Origin: a virus
DNA length: 64,000 bases
Direction: 5' to 3' (one strand)
IMG/VR virus record: IMGVR_UViG_3300042471_001276
Coordinates: 1-64,000 of that record
Shown here: positions 43,879 to 52,024 of the stretch, in pieces
How positions within the stretch are numbered: the stretch's first letter is position 1
Layout of the letters: each line of letters starts with the position of its first letter
Program-made: the position numbers and the translations under genes
The notes under the pieces: generated by a model
What the model saw: only the letters and a program-made list of their open reading frames with translations
The model's database searches: none
What the model was told of the DNA's origin: nothing

Positions 43879-44268
43879 CTAATTTTCTTCGTAAAGGAAT
43901 TTGTAACCTAACACAAATTTATGTTTCTCGTCTACTCTATAATCGGCGCTGAATAGTAAAGGGTCTAAGGCGTAAACATTGCTATTATTGCCACTAACAA
44001 TTTTTCCTTCCTGATTTACCACAAACTCCAATAGATATTTTTGAAGCTCATTTGACATTTTCACTACATCACGAACAAATTCTGATAATTCTAAATCTAT
44101 TGCACCGTGATAATCTAATGTGATATCTAAGTCGTACCTACTTAACTTCTCTCTTGACTCGTCTGTATATTCGAACTCCACGTAAATATCTTGAATGTCA
44201 AACCACTTGGCAGCATTCATCTTAATTAGATATTTCAACTTTTCTGTTAAAACTTGTTCGTTAATCAT
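43879..44268 (-). CDS. Hypothetical protein with (I/L)xE leader
   Basis: 129 aa from ATG 44268. Leader 'MINEQVLTEKLKYLIK'. The rest is mixed alpha/beta. The start is chosen because TATTTAT ends 4 nt before this ATG and the leader motif begins here. First gene of the minus-strand operon with the zinc-array protein. Confidence 0.65.
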   Translation of the reverse strand: MINEQVLTEKLKYLIKMNAAKWFDIQDIYVEFEYTDESREKLSRYDLDITLDYHGAIDLELSEFVRDVVKMSNELQKYLLEFVVNQEGKIVSGNNSNVYALDPLLFSADYRVDEKHKFVLGYKFLYEEN

Positions 44269-44272
44269 ATCA

Positions 44273-44279
44273 ATAAATA
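44273..44279 (-). promoter_or_regulatory. Late-type TATTTAT element, 4 nt before ATG
   Basis: TATTTAT-TGAT-ATG, minus strand. A host-type TATTTTTG on the plus strand (44284-44291) lies back to back with it. Confidence 0.5.
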
Positions 44280-44283
44280 CATT

Positions 44284-44291
44284 TATTTTTG
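44284..44291 (+). promoter_or_regulatory. Host-type -7 element TATTTTTG
   Basis: Fits TAnnTTTG; leader about 35 nt to ATG 44331. No clear -33 seen. Confidence 0.35.
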
Positions 44292-44330
44292 TATTTAGGT
44301 TTATTATGTTTCTTGTATAAAAAAATTCAT

Positions 44331-44750
44331 ATGTCAATACAAATCACAGTAACCGAAGAAGAAATCCTATCAACGCCAAATTACTACGATATGGGTAAGA
44401 AAGTTCACGATAAATTCTGGCAAGCTAGAAGGGACCAAGAAGGACCTCAATTAGGAGATGAACACTTTCATATGTCCATTGATGAAAACGGTCTTGTAAC
44501 GTCTATAAATCGTCCGTGGACCTGTTCTATCTGTGGTGAGTCTACCGAAGAAATAGAATATGACTACTTAGTTGGATATGACCATTTAGGTTGTGTTCTA
44601 AAAACTGAAGATTCAGGAGACCAATACGATAAATGTGTTATATGTGGTAAAGAAACTCCTTACCTAAAAAGTACTAACATAGACTACAGAATAGGATATG
44701 TTGAAGGTGGGGGACAAGGTTGTTATCAACCAAATATTTGTAGTAAATAA
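44331..44750 (+). CDS. Zinc-ribbon-like conserved phage protein
   Basis: 139 aa from ATG 44331. N-terminal 'VTEEEILSTPNYYDMGKKV' helix, then two CxxC pairs ('CSICGES', 'CVICGKETPY'), probably one zinc site. I recall the N-terminal block in other phage proteins, unknown role. TAATG junction with the sulfotransferase. Confidence 0.7.
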   Translation: MSIQITVTEEEILSTPNYYDMGKKVHDKFWQARRDQEGPQLGDEHFHMSIDENGLVTSINRPWTCSICGESTEEIEYDYLVGYDHLGCVLKTEDSGDQYDKCVICGKETPYLKSTNIDYRIGYVEGGGQGCYQPNICSK

Positions 44751-45322
44751 TGGGAGAATTATTAGGTTATAATATATCTGAAAAATATAAATGCGAGTGG
44801 GTTGCGCCTGAAAGAACTGGTAGTCGTAAAGTTGCTGAAATACTCACTTTTTTTGGATTCACAAATAATAACAAACCAGTTTATTATTACAATAATCATT
44901 TTCATTCACATTATGGTCCAAGCGAAAAATACAAGGATTACACTTTGATTTGTAATGCTAGAAATCCATACGCTAGAACGTATTCAATTTTTAAAAATCT
45001 ATATCCACAATCTCTTGATAAATCTAAAGAGGCTTTTAAACAATATTTGTTTGAATATATGAATAAGGACATTACTAAAGACATGATTATTAAACCAATA
45101 TTTTCAAAAAAACCTGACCATATAATTAGGTTGGAACATATAGATGAAGACCTTATGAAGTTACCGTTCATATTAGATGTTCTTACCGAACCTAAATTAA
45201 AAATGTTAACTCAACACGGTAAACCTTTGGAAAATTGGGAACAGTATTATGACCAAGAAATCAAAGAATTTGTATATAGTTTAACAAAACACCATTTTGA
45301 TGAATGGGGATATGAAAAATAA
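44750..45322 (+). CDS. Sulfotransferase-like protein
   Basis: 190 aa. 'WVAPERTGSRKVAEIL' (residues 17-32) matches the 5'-phosphosulfate loop and 'CNARNPYARTYSIF' (R71, S79) the 3'-phosphate site; 'DHIIRLEHIDEDLMKLPFI' follows as in carbohydrate sulfotransferases and in the C-terminal half of the fusion protein at 40369. Short for the family. Followed 22 nt later by a 2OG oxygenase, the same pairing as in the fusion. Confidence 0.75.
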   Translation: MGELLGYNISEKYKCEWVAPERTGSRKVAEILTFFGFTNNNKPVYYYNNHFHSHYGPSEKYKDYTLICNARNPYARTYSIFKNLYPQSLDKSKEAFKQYLFEYMNKDITKDMIIKPIFSKKPDHIIRLEHIDEDLMKLPFILDVLTEPKLKMLTQHGKPLENWEQYYDQEIKEFVYSLTKHHFDEWGYEK

Positions 45323-45333
45323 CTTATAAAATC

Positions 45334-45340
45334 TATTTAT
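45334..45340 (+). promoter_or_regulatory. Late-type TATTTAT element, 4 nt before ATG
   Basis: TATTTAT-TGGT-ATG upstream of the 2OG oxygenase. Confidence 0.5.
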
Positions 45341-45344
45341 TGGT

Positions 45345-45857
45345 ATGAAAACACCAGTTGGACAAACTTATTATCATAACGATTTTATAACAGAAGAAGA
45401 AAGAATAATAATTAAAGAATGGGCAATAAGGAATGAGAAATACCTTATTCCAAATCCAAGTGGACCTTTCAGGGCTAGAGAGTTATTTGAACTTATCCCT
45501 GAAAAACTTGACTTGCTTGACAAAATTAAAGAAAGAATCATAGAAGTTGAAGGAATTGAGGAAGAAGTGTTTGAACCATTCAGAGGTGATTTTGTTAGTA
45601 TACAAAGAAATGGTGCAAAAGTTCCAGAGCACATAGACCACAATCCTGAAAATAAAACTTTATATTCAAGAAGATATAATGTTTTTATTTCCCTACCAGA
45701 AAAAGGAGGATTACCAATCTATGATGGTGAGGTATTACATTTATCAGAAAAATGTCTTTTAAAGGTCGATTCAGGACTAATACCACATTCAACTACAATT
45801 ATTGAAGGAAACACACCGAGAATTATTTTATCGTATGGGTTTGCTTTTAAAAAATAA
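45345..45857 (+). CDS. 2OG-Fe(II) oxygenase
   Basis: 170 aa. H96-x-D98 in 'PEHIDHNP', H148 in 'LIPHSTTI', R159 in 'TPRIILSYGF' complete the iron and 2-oxoglutarate sites. A small stand-alone hydroxylase. Its own late-type element suggests expression with fibre genes. Adjacent to a sulfotransferase, mirroring the fusion at 40369. Confidence 0.82.
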   Translation: MKTPVGQTYYHNDFITEEERIIIKEWAIRNEKYLIPNPSGPFRARELFELIPEKLDLLDKIKERIIEVEGIEEEVFEPFRGDFVSIQRNGAKVPEHIDHNPENKTLYSRRYNVFISLPEKGGLPIYDGEVLHLSEKCLLKVDSGLIPHSTTIIEGNTPRIILSYGFAFKK

Positions 45858-45858
45858 T

Positions 45859-45889
45859 TTTGGCAGTTAAATTTAAATGTGTATCTTTG
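45859..45889 (+). promoter_or_regulatory. Host-type promoter (TTTG-N19-TATCTTTG)
   Basis: TTTG 45859-45862, TATCTTTG 45882-45889; puts the real start at ATG 45913. Confidence 0.75.
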
Positions 45890-45912
45890 TATTCACAAAA
45901 ACAAAGAAACAT

Positions 45913-46371
45913 ATGACAACTACCACCACCCCTTCAGTAATCAAAGTAACAACAGGTACATTAGCAGGAGACGTATTCTACGGTTCATTCGACACCACAG
46001 TAAAAAACAAGAGAGTCTCTGTAATGGTCTCAAACCACATTAAATACGAGAATAAAGAGTACGAGTTCCGTATCGCAAACAAATGTCAAGCGGGATTCAT
46101 CAACATCCACGACAGTAAAGGTACTGCATCTGAAATCATCAGAGGATACTCAAAGAACTCCTTGGTTAACATCCAAATGAAAAACGAGTTTGGTCATTGG
46201 ATGAACGTTTACACAACTAAGGGTGGTAAGTGGTACTCAATCGACAAAGGTTTCTTGGATGTGATGACCGTAGGAACTATGAGACAATCATTCCCTGACA
46301 TGTGTGACATGAGTATTTGGAATCAATTTGGGGCTAAAACTTGGGCGGATAAAGCCTTCACTCAGAACTAA
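45913..46371 (+). CDS. Hypothetical protein, early type
   Basis: 152 aa starting MTTTTTPSVIKV; an upstream in-frame ATG (45877) lies within the promoter and is rejected. Beta-rich with basic surface, no motif. The codon use is more GC-rich than in late genes (many ...C endings), as in the gene at 46907. Confidence 0.75.
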   Translation: MTTTTTPSVIKVTTGTLAGDVFYGSFDTTVKNKRVSVMVSNHIKYENKEYEFRIANKCQAGFINIHDSKGTASEIIRGYSKNSLVNIQMKNEFGHWMNVYTTKGGKWYSIDKGFLDVMTVGTMRQSFPDMCDMSIWNQFGAKTWADKAFTQN

Positions 46372-46388
46372 AAAAAAGTCAAAAAAAG

Positions 46389-46419
46389 TTTGAAAGATAG
46401 GGAGAAATCCCTATCTTTG
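46389..46419 (+). promoter_or_regulatory. Host-type promoter embedded in a 10-bp palindrome
   Basis: TTTG 46389-46392, TATCTTTG 46412-46419. AAAGATAGGG (46393-46402) and CCCTATCTTT (46409-46418) form a perfect inverted repeat over the -7 box. Confidence 0.7.
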
Positions 46420-46436
46420 TAAATTAAAACTAACAT

Positions 46437-46838
46437 ATGAACTGGCATGATGATTTTATTGATTTAGTATTGTTGGCACCTAAACAAAACCCTTTTTGGA
46501 ATAATAAGATTGAGAAAGCTATCCGAGATATTCACTCTCATGTAGAATTCCCTCTTACAGATAAACTGAAAGAACAAATACGTAACATAGGGGAACCTTC
46601 ACCTGAAAAGATGTCCGTGAAATCCAAACAGTATTTAAATCGAAAATTGAAAGAGTTCGGGGTAAATGACCAAATACAGATTGAACACATGATTTCCGTT
46701 AAGACTATAATAAAAAAAATTTGGTTGTTAAAAAAGGAGAATACAAAGCCGACACCTGAAATGATTAGGACCCTTATGAATCAAAACACGAATTGTATCT
46801 ACAAATTACGGAAAAAAGAAAAAGAGCTTCACGGATAA
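46437..46838 (+). CDS. Hypothetical protein, early type
   Basis: 133 aa, basic, helical. 'MNWHDDFIDLVLLAPKQNPFW' N-terminus. No motif recognised. Single gene between two host-type promoters. Confidence 0.7.
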   Translation: MNWHDDFIDLVLLAPKQNPFWNNKIEKAIRDIHSHVEFPLTDKLKEQIRNIGEPSPEKMSVKSKQYLNRKLKEFGVNDQIQIEHMISVKTIIKKIWLLKKENTKPTPEMIRTLMNQNTNCIYKLRKKEKELHG

Positions 46839-46876
46839 TTTTTTTCGAAAAAGTTTTTCGATTTGAAATAAATCAC

Positions 46877-46884
46877 TATCTTTG
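46877..46884 (+). promoter_or_regulatory. Host-type -7 element TATCTTTG
   Basis: Leader about 20 nt to ATG 46907; fixes the start of the next gene. The -33 part is less clear. Confidence 0.65.
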
Positions 46885-46906
46885 TATTCACAAAACACTA
46901 CCACAT

Positions 46907-47644
46907 ATGACTCCTACTACCACCCTTCAGAAAGTTAGAAATTACCAAGGTCAAAACTCTTTCGTATTAAAAATGAAAGACGTAATCGCGAAGTACAACG
47001 GGTTAACCCCGAACCAACTCGCAGCTGTTGAGAAATGTCTCAACGCGACCACAGAGGTCAAACCAATGGAGTTGACCGAGGACCTTAAGAGAATCGTTGA
47101 CTACAAGGGTGAGAACCCATTCGTCAAAGACATCTCCGCTAAGTTCCAAAAGTACGGTACTCTAACCGAGAAACAAATCTCAGCGGGTCTGAAACAAATT
47201 CAGAAAGAGGAGGACAAAGAGAAGACCATCCGTATGAACTGGCCTACTGTTGGTGAAACCATCAAGTTGGGTCGTAAGGTTGGTCAACAACTGAAAGAGA
47301 CATACGGTTTGAAGTTCAATCCAATTTTGATTGACATCACTTCTCTAAAAGCGGTCTCTCCTAAAGCGGTTCAATTCACAGGGAAAATGACCGTCAAAAG
47401 AGGTAAAGTTTGTACCTGTTGTATGAAGACCCTGACTGATGAGTTCTCAATGTTGACAGGAATGGGTAAGATTTGTGCTGGTCACATGGGTGTGGAGTAC
47501 ATTACAGACGCTTCTCAAGCCGACCGTTTCCGTGAGGAATATCTCAACAGAGTTGAGGAAATCGGGGAGATGGAGTTTTGGGTCCCAAAGAGTCAAATCG
47601 TTAAATGGGACGGAGCCACAGAGGCAATTCTGAGAGCTATGTAA
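46907..47644 (+). CDS. DUF6011-like zinc-motif protein with duplicated N-terminal repeat
   Basis: 245 aa from ATG 46907, the first ATG after the promoter; earlier in-frame codons lie in another gene. Two related helical units (about residues 5-45 and 57-97, compare 'YQGQNSFVLKM' and 'YKGENPFVKDI'). Near residue 165 'CTCCMKTLTDEFSMLTGMGKICAGHMG' (quoted in parts: CTCC and ICAGH) looks like the treble-clef C-x2-C...C-x2-H of DUF6011. Perhaps nucleic-acid binding. Confidence 0.7.
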   Translation: MTPTTTLQKVRNYQGQNSFVLKMKDVIAKYNGLTPNQLAAVEKCLNATTEVKPMELTEDLKRIVDYKGENPFVKDISAKFQKYGTLTEKQISAGLKQIQKEEDKEKTIRMNWPTVGETIKLGRKVGQQLKETYGLKFNPILIDITSLKAVSPKAVQFTGKMTVKRGKVCTCCMKTLTDEFSMLTGMGKICAGHMGVEYITDASQADRFREEYLNRVEEIGEMEFWVPKSQIVKWDGATEAILRAM

Positions 47645-47648
47645 TGGT

Positions 47649-47681
47649 AAACCCCTGACGAAAGTCGGGGGTTTTATTTTT
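47649..47681 (+). terminator. Intrinsic terminator with GAAA loop
   Basis: AAACCCCTGAC-GAAA-GTCGGGGGTTT then T-rich tail. Confidence 0.88.
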
Positions 47682-47696
47682 TACGATATTGCGATA

Positions 47697-47721
47697 TATA
47701 TGTATTAAAAAAGTACATATA
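47697..47721. promoter_or_regulatory. Perfect 8-bp inverted repeat upstream of SAM decarboxylase
   Basis: TATATGTA (47697-47704) and TACATATA (47714-47721), 5 nt before ATG 47726. Could be an operator. Confidence 0.35.
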
Positions 47722-47725
47722 CATA

Positions 47726-48118
47726 ATGGAAAAATTCAATCCCCATCATCAACATTTGCTGGTTAAGTGTTGGGTAACAAACCCTCCAAAGAAAGAGGAA
47801 CAATTGAACAAATGGTTTATAAATTTAGTTGAAACGGTTGGGATGAAAGTGGTTGCTGGTCCTACAAGTGTTTATGTTTCAGACCCTGGCAATGAGGGGT
47901 TAACAGGTACAGTTACTTTGGCAACTTCACACGCATCAATACACATTTGGGATGAAGAAAAACCTTCAATGGTACAGTTTGATATCTACAGTTGTAAATG
48001 TTTTGAATTGGAACAAGTAATGAAGTGTTTTGAACCATTTGGATTAGTTAAGGCAGAATGGGTTATGATAGATAGAAATGATAAACCTACTATTGTGTCA
48101 GAAGGAATATGGGAATAA
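47726..48118 (+). CDS. S-adenosylmethionine decarboxylase-like protein
   Basis: 130 aa. 'ATSHASIHIWDEEKPSMVQFDIYSC' around residues 66-90 matches the SpeD core, where the Ser of the (E)SH motif (here S68) would become the pyruvoyl group after self-cleavage; the usual Glu before SH is Thr. Product would be decarboxylated SAM for spermidine synthesis, useful for DNA packaging charge. 'GNEGLTG' near residue 55 is another family feature. No spermidine synthase in the window. Confidence 0.78.
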   Translation: MEKFNPHHQHLLVKCWVTNPPKKEEQLNKWFINLVETVGMKVVAGPTSVYVSDPGNEGLTGTVTLATSHASIHIWDEEKPSMVQFDIYSCKCFELEQVMKCFEPFGLVKAEWVMIDRNDKPTIVSEGIWE

Positions 48119-48426
48119 GGAACCCATTTAAGACGTGGTCCAAACAAGAGGCTCATTTCACTTCGTGGTTACTTAAAGACGTATTTTGGTGTTTAAAACT
48201 ACCCTTATTTGCAACTTTAATGGTTATACCAACAACATTACTTACACTATACATTCTATTCAAAGAACAGGACAACAGAGATACAAATTTAATACTTTCA
48301 AGTTGGGTATTCATGAACATATTTTGGATGTTACATGAACTACAGAATTTTCCTTATTGGCCTGTACAGGTATGTATGATTCTCGGAGGACTCGCAGTTA
48401 TTAATTCTGTAACAAGAAACAAATAG
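48109..48426 (+). CDS. Membrane protein, three TM segments
   Basis: 105 aa; hydrophobic segments near residues 30-50, 63-78 and 85-100. Overlaps SpeD-like gene by 10 nt and converges with the FkbM gene. Function unknown. Confidence 0.65.
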   Translation: MGIRNPFKTWSKQEAHFTSWLLKDVFWCLKLPLFATLMVIPTTLLTLYILFKEQDNRDTNLILSSWVFMNIFWMLHELQNFPYWPVQVCMILGGLAVINSVTRNK

Positions 48427-49006
48427 ACCAATCTGTTATAGGTTTCTTATCAGAGGTATAACCCTGTGAACATATAAAATCGAATGTTGAGGTATCGATA
48501 CCTTTTTCACTATTAATCTCAATTATTATTACTTTTGGTTTAACCAAATTAAAAGGAAACTGTCTTATTACTTTGCTATCCAATCCTTCCAAATCAATAT
48601 TAACTACCTCTAAATCAAACAATTCTCTTTTGGTTATAAAGTCAGTAATTGTTTCACAGTCCACCACTTTTTCAACATAAGAATCCAATGGTATTTTTAG
48701 TTTACCACAAATCTCTTTTACTTTTTCATAATTAAAAGTACCTGTTTGATAAAACCATTCAGGGACATTCTTGATTTTCTTTGGTTCATAAAATGTTTTT
48801 GAACCTGAAGATGTGTGTATTCCAAGACCAACGAATGTATAATCAAAACCAATAAAGTTATCGCGACACTCTGAAAGAACTTCAAAATTTGCATCAACAA
48901 AATAACCTGTTAAATTATATTCTAAAATATAGTTTAGAATTGGGTCATTTGACACACAATCATAACATCCAAAATTAATAAACTTGCCACCTTTTTTAAT
49001 TTCCAT
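48401..49006 (-). CDS. FkbM-family methyltransferase-like protein
   Basis: 201 aa. 'FINFGCYDCVSNDPI' is the SAM-binding motif I region; 'EVVNIDLEGLDSKVIRQFP' and 'KPKVIIIEIN' match the FkbM (Methyltransf_21) motif 'D-x-EG'. These enzymes O-methylate sugars and other hydroxyls. Fits with the surrounding glycan genes. Slightly short but complete. Confidence 0.75.
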   Translation of the reverse strand: MEIKKGGKFINFGCYDCVSNDPILNYILEYNLTGYFVDANFEVLSECRDNFIGFDYTFVGLGIHTSSGSKTFYEPKKIKNVPEWFYQTGTFNYEKVKEICGKLKIPLDSYVEKVVDCETITDFITKRELFDLEVVNIDLEGLDSKVIRQFPFNLVKPKVIIIEINSEKGIDTSTFDFICSQGYTSDKKPITDWSICFLLQN

Positions 49007-49071
49007 AATTTAATTATAAAAACATTTCCCTATTAAAAAAGATTTGTTTAATTTTATAAAAAACAAATATT

Positions 49072-49272
49072 ATGGTAGTGCAACTTAAAGAAATGATTGA
49101 GAATAATGAAATTACCGAGATTGAATTGGTTGATTTTGTCAGAACACTAAAAAAACTCGGAAAGAATAATTTCATGGACAAAAGAAATGTCAAACTAGTA
49201 ACCAAACACTTTGGTTTTAAAAAGAAAAAAGGATGGTTAAAGATAGAGAAGGGAAACAAAGTACAACTGTAA
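49072..49272 (+). CDS. Small basic hypothetical protein
   Basis: 66 aa, helical, Lys-rich C-terminus. No motif recognised. Overlaps the next gene by 40 nt. Confidence 0.55.
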   Translation: MVVQLKEMIENNEITEIELVDFVRTLKKLGKNNFMDKRNVKLVTKHFGFKKKKGWLKIEKGNKVQL

Positions 49273-49661
49273 TAAGAAGAAGGTCTCCAGAATATATCAA
49301 GGAGAAAATGATTGAGGATGTGTTGGAACATTTTGATTTTGATAAGTGCCAATACGTTATGAAACAATTGAATTGGCAATGGTATGGAAGAGGTATTCCA
49401 ACCATTGACGAATTAAAATATTCTGCAAGACAAAGATTGGAATCTGCAATTGCGGGTGCTTTGGATAGAAAAGATACACTTCCATTAAATTCTTATTATT
49501 TTTCTTCAAGCGGAGGATTAAAGGCCACCGCATGGAGAAACAGATACTGGCATTTAGAAGCCATTAACTTAGAATTCGTCTTGACCGAGTGGGATTCGGA
49601 TGGAGATTATGTTATAGATAAGAAAAATGAAAACAAAACTACCGAGCGCAATAATTTATAA
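49233..49661 (+). CDS. Hypothetical protein
   Basis: 142 aa. 'QLNWQWYGRGIPTIDELKYSARQRLESAIAG' looks like a conserved phage segment. Overlaps both neighbours (40 and 35 nt). Function unknown. Confidence 0.6.
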   Translation: MVKDREGKQSTTVIRRRSPEYIKEKMIEDVLEHFDFDKCQYVMKQLNWQWYGRGIPTIDELKYSARQRLESAIAGALDRKDTLPLNSYYFSSSGGLKATAWRNRYWHLEAINLEFVLTEWDSDGDYVIDKKNENKTTERNNL

Positions 49662-50874
49662 CTTTCATACTGAAGGTGAAATAAAATTACAATCTCAAAT
49701 TTATTGGGAAGAAGGACTACAAGATGATGTGGTCCTTTATTCCATTCCATTCAATGAAACCGTTGTTGAGGACTACACCAAATACAGACCTGACTTAATA
49801 ATTTCTGTTGGAAAGGATATACACATACCTCACAACCAACTTAAACAAAGATATGTAAAAGTTGATGAAGGACTTGAAGATTCGGTAATTGCAAATATAA
49901 TCGCTTGTCAGACCGTTTTTAGAAACTGTAAAGTTGTTCGACCAAAATTTTCAATATTCACACCAGTATATAAAACAGGCGAAAGAATTCTAAGAACATA
50001 TCGAGGACTATTAGAACAAAGTTTTTGGGATTGGGAATGGGTTGTAGTTGACGACTCTCCCGATGACGACACATGGAAACTACTCAAGGAGATAGAATCC
50101 AAAGATTACAGAGTTAAGTTACATAGAATTAATCCAATATCTGGTGGAAATGTTGGTTTAGCCAAACACAGAGCCGCAATGTTATGTGATGGTGATTGGT
50201 TAATAGAATTAGACCACGATGATTATCTTACCAAGCAGGCTCTATCCACATTAGAGGAAGCTATCAACAAGTTCCCTGATGCTAAATTCCTTTACAGTGA
50301 ATGTTCTGAAATATATGATGACGGTGGATTCAAAACCTATGACCATAGATGGGATGGTGATTGGTATGGTAGAGAAGATAATTTCTTTGATTTTGGTTAT
50401 GCTGGCCATTCACTTGTAAAAGTAGATGATAGAGTTGTAGTTGCTCATCATTATCCTGATGTTAATCCTTTAACAATACGATTCAATATTAGTATGCCAA
50501 ACCACGTAAGAGTTTGGGAAAGAAACTTATATCATGAGATTGGAGGACATAACAAACATACGCCAGTTGCTGATGACTTTGAAATTATTGTTCGTACATT
50601 TTTAAAGACCAAAATGGTCCACATAAAAAAAGTATTATACTTTCAATATAACAACAGAAACAGTACTGTGGATAATAATGCAACTGACATAAATAGAAGG
50701 GCAAGATTAATCAGAGATTATTACGACAAAGACATACACAACAGAATAATTGAATTAGGATTTGAAGATTGGTGTTGGGATGAAGAAAGACAACACTCAC
50801 ATAAATTTCAAAACCATCAACCCGTCAAAAAATTTAATGACGAAGAACAAGTAATGAATTACATTTATGAATAA
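49627..50874 (+). CDS. Family 2 glycosyltransferase
   Basis: 415 aa. An N-terminal domain (about 1-115) of unknown fold precedes a GT2 domain: 'FSIFTPVYKTGERILRTYRGLLEQSFWDWEWVVVDDSPDD' (parts quoted), then 'GNVGLAKHRAAMLCDGDWLIELDHDDYLT' with the DHDD metal site near residue 198, and 'PVADDFEI' near residue 317. Transfers a sugar from a nucleotide sugar in the cytoplasm. First of three adjacent glycan genes ending with UDP-galactopyranose mutase. Confidence 0.88.
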   Translation: MKTKLPSAIIYNFHTEGEIKLQSQIYWEEGLQDDVVLYSIPFNETVVEDYTKYRPDLIISVGKDIHIPHNQLKQRYVKVDEGLEDSVIANIIACQTVFRNCKVVRPKFSIFTPVYKTGERILRTYRGLLEQSFWDWEWVVVDDSPDDDTWKLLKEIESKDYRVKLHRINPISGGNVGLAKHRAAMLCDGDWLIELDHDDYLTKQALSTLEEAINKFPDAKFLYSECSEIYDDGGFKTYDHRWDGDWYGREDNFFDFGYAGHSLVKVDDRVVVAHHYPDVNPLTIRFNISMPNHVRVWERNLYHEIGGHNKHTPVADDFEIIVRTFLKTKMVHIKKVLYFQYNNRNSTVDNNATDINRRARLIRDYYDKDIHNRIIELGFEDWCWDEERQHSHKFQNHQPVKKFNDEEQVMNYIYE

Positions 50875-52024
50875 AAGAGCTAAAATTGTTATGAACTCGA
50901 TGGTAGGTAATGAAGCCAGAACCATCACAAGAATGTTAGAATCAGTTGCTCCACACATTGACTATTGGGTAGTTCAATGTAATGGTAATGATGAGACAGA
51001 GAAAATAATCAATGATTTCTTTAATGAGAGAAACATACCAGGGTTTACCTATCAAGTTGAATGGAATTTCCCTGGATGGAATAGAGACCACACCTTACAA
51101 GAATGTTTAAAGGCAGACCACGGATGTGATTGGATATTAAGAATGGATGCCGATGAAACACTTGAAATAGATGAAGATTTTGATTGGGGTATTTTGGATA
51201 ACACATCAATACAAAGTTTTAATGTTAATGCTTATTCCAATGACACAAAGTACTTTAGAACTTGGATGTGGAATGCAAAACTACCATGGTTTTTCCAACA
51301 TGACAAAAGACATGAAACAATACACTTACCTAATATTTCAGAAGATTTTGAAAGAGTTAATTTACCTGAAAGTTTCAGACACAAAGTATCTCAAGATGGT
51401 GAAACGTGGTACGTACCAAGAAAGTTCTTGAGAGATGCATTGGAACTTGAAATTGACAAAGTTGTTGGATATAAAGTATTAGAAGACCATTACCATCTTT
51501 GGTATGTTGCAAAAAGTTATTCTGATTGTTATGGAAATCCTAACGAATTACCTTTTGGTAAATCACACTCAGATGAATATGCAAGAAGGTCTATATGGTA
51601 TTTTGAAAAGTTCTTAGAAACCGTACATAATTGGAGAAACCGTGGCGATGAGATAAAGAGAGAAGACGAGATGGCTTACTATGGGTTAGTTTTAATGGCT
51701 ATGGCATATAATTTCATTGGTGACTATACAAAATCTGATGAATGTTTTACTAACGCTGGATTATTCTGCGGGGATAGAAATGAACATTTATTGAATTGGA
51801 TTATCATATTAGAAAAGAATGGAAGATATGAAGAAATTATACCTATTATTGATATAATGGAAGAACCATCAAGAGTTAATCCTTTTCCTAATAAAACTTT
51901 TTTAATTGAAAATAGGGCTTACTATAACAGTAGTAGTTTCCTTAAAGAATTTAGAGAGAGAATTGAAAAAAGGTTAACTGAGCATGTTGTTAACATGACA
52001 AGCGTTAAGTTTGATTTTAAATGA
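50867..52024 (+). CDS. Family 2 glycosyltransferase (WaaE/KdtX-like) with helical C-terminus
   Basis: 385 aa, overlapping the previous gene by 8 nt. 'NSMVGNEARTITRMLESV' start, 'GWNRDHTLQ', and 'DWILRMDADETLEID' (DAD near residue 87) follow the beta-1,4-glucosyltransferase-like GT2 subgroup. The C-terminal part (about 260-360) looks TPR-like. Stop and next start overlap (ATGA). Confidence 0.85.
   Translation: MNKRAKIVMNSMVGNEARTITRMLESVAPHIDYWVVQCNGNDETEKIINDFFNERNIPGFTYQVEWNFPGWNRDHTLQECLKADHGCDWILRMDADETLEIDEDFDWGILDNTSIQSFNVNAYSNDTKYFRTWMWNAKLPWFFQHDKRHETIHLPNISEDFERVNLPESFRHKVSQDGETWYVPRKFLRDALELEIDKVVGYKVLEDHYHLWYVAKSYSDCYGNPNELPFGKSHSDEYARRSIWYFEKFLETVHNWRNRGDEIKREDEMAYYGLVLMAMAYNFIGDYTKSDECFTNAGLFCGDRNEHLLNWIIILEKNGRYEEIIPIIDIMEEPSRVNPFPNKTFLIENRAYYNSSSFLKEFRERIEKRLTEHVVNMTSVKFDFK

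Noticed and set aside
45877-45912. N-terminal extension of the 45913 gene
   Set aside because: It would start inside the -7 promoter box, upstream of any transcript from that promoter.
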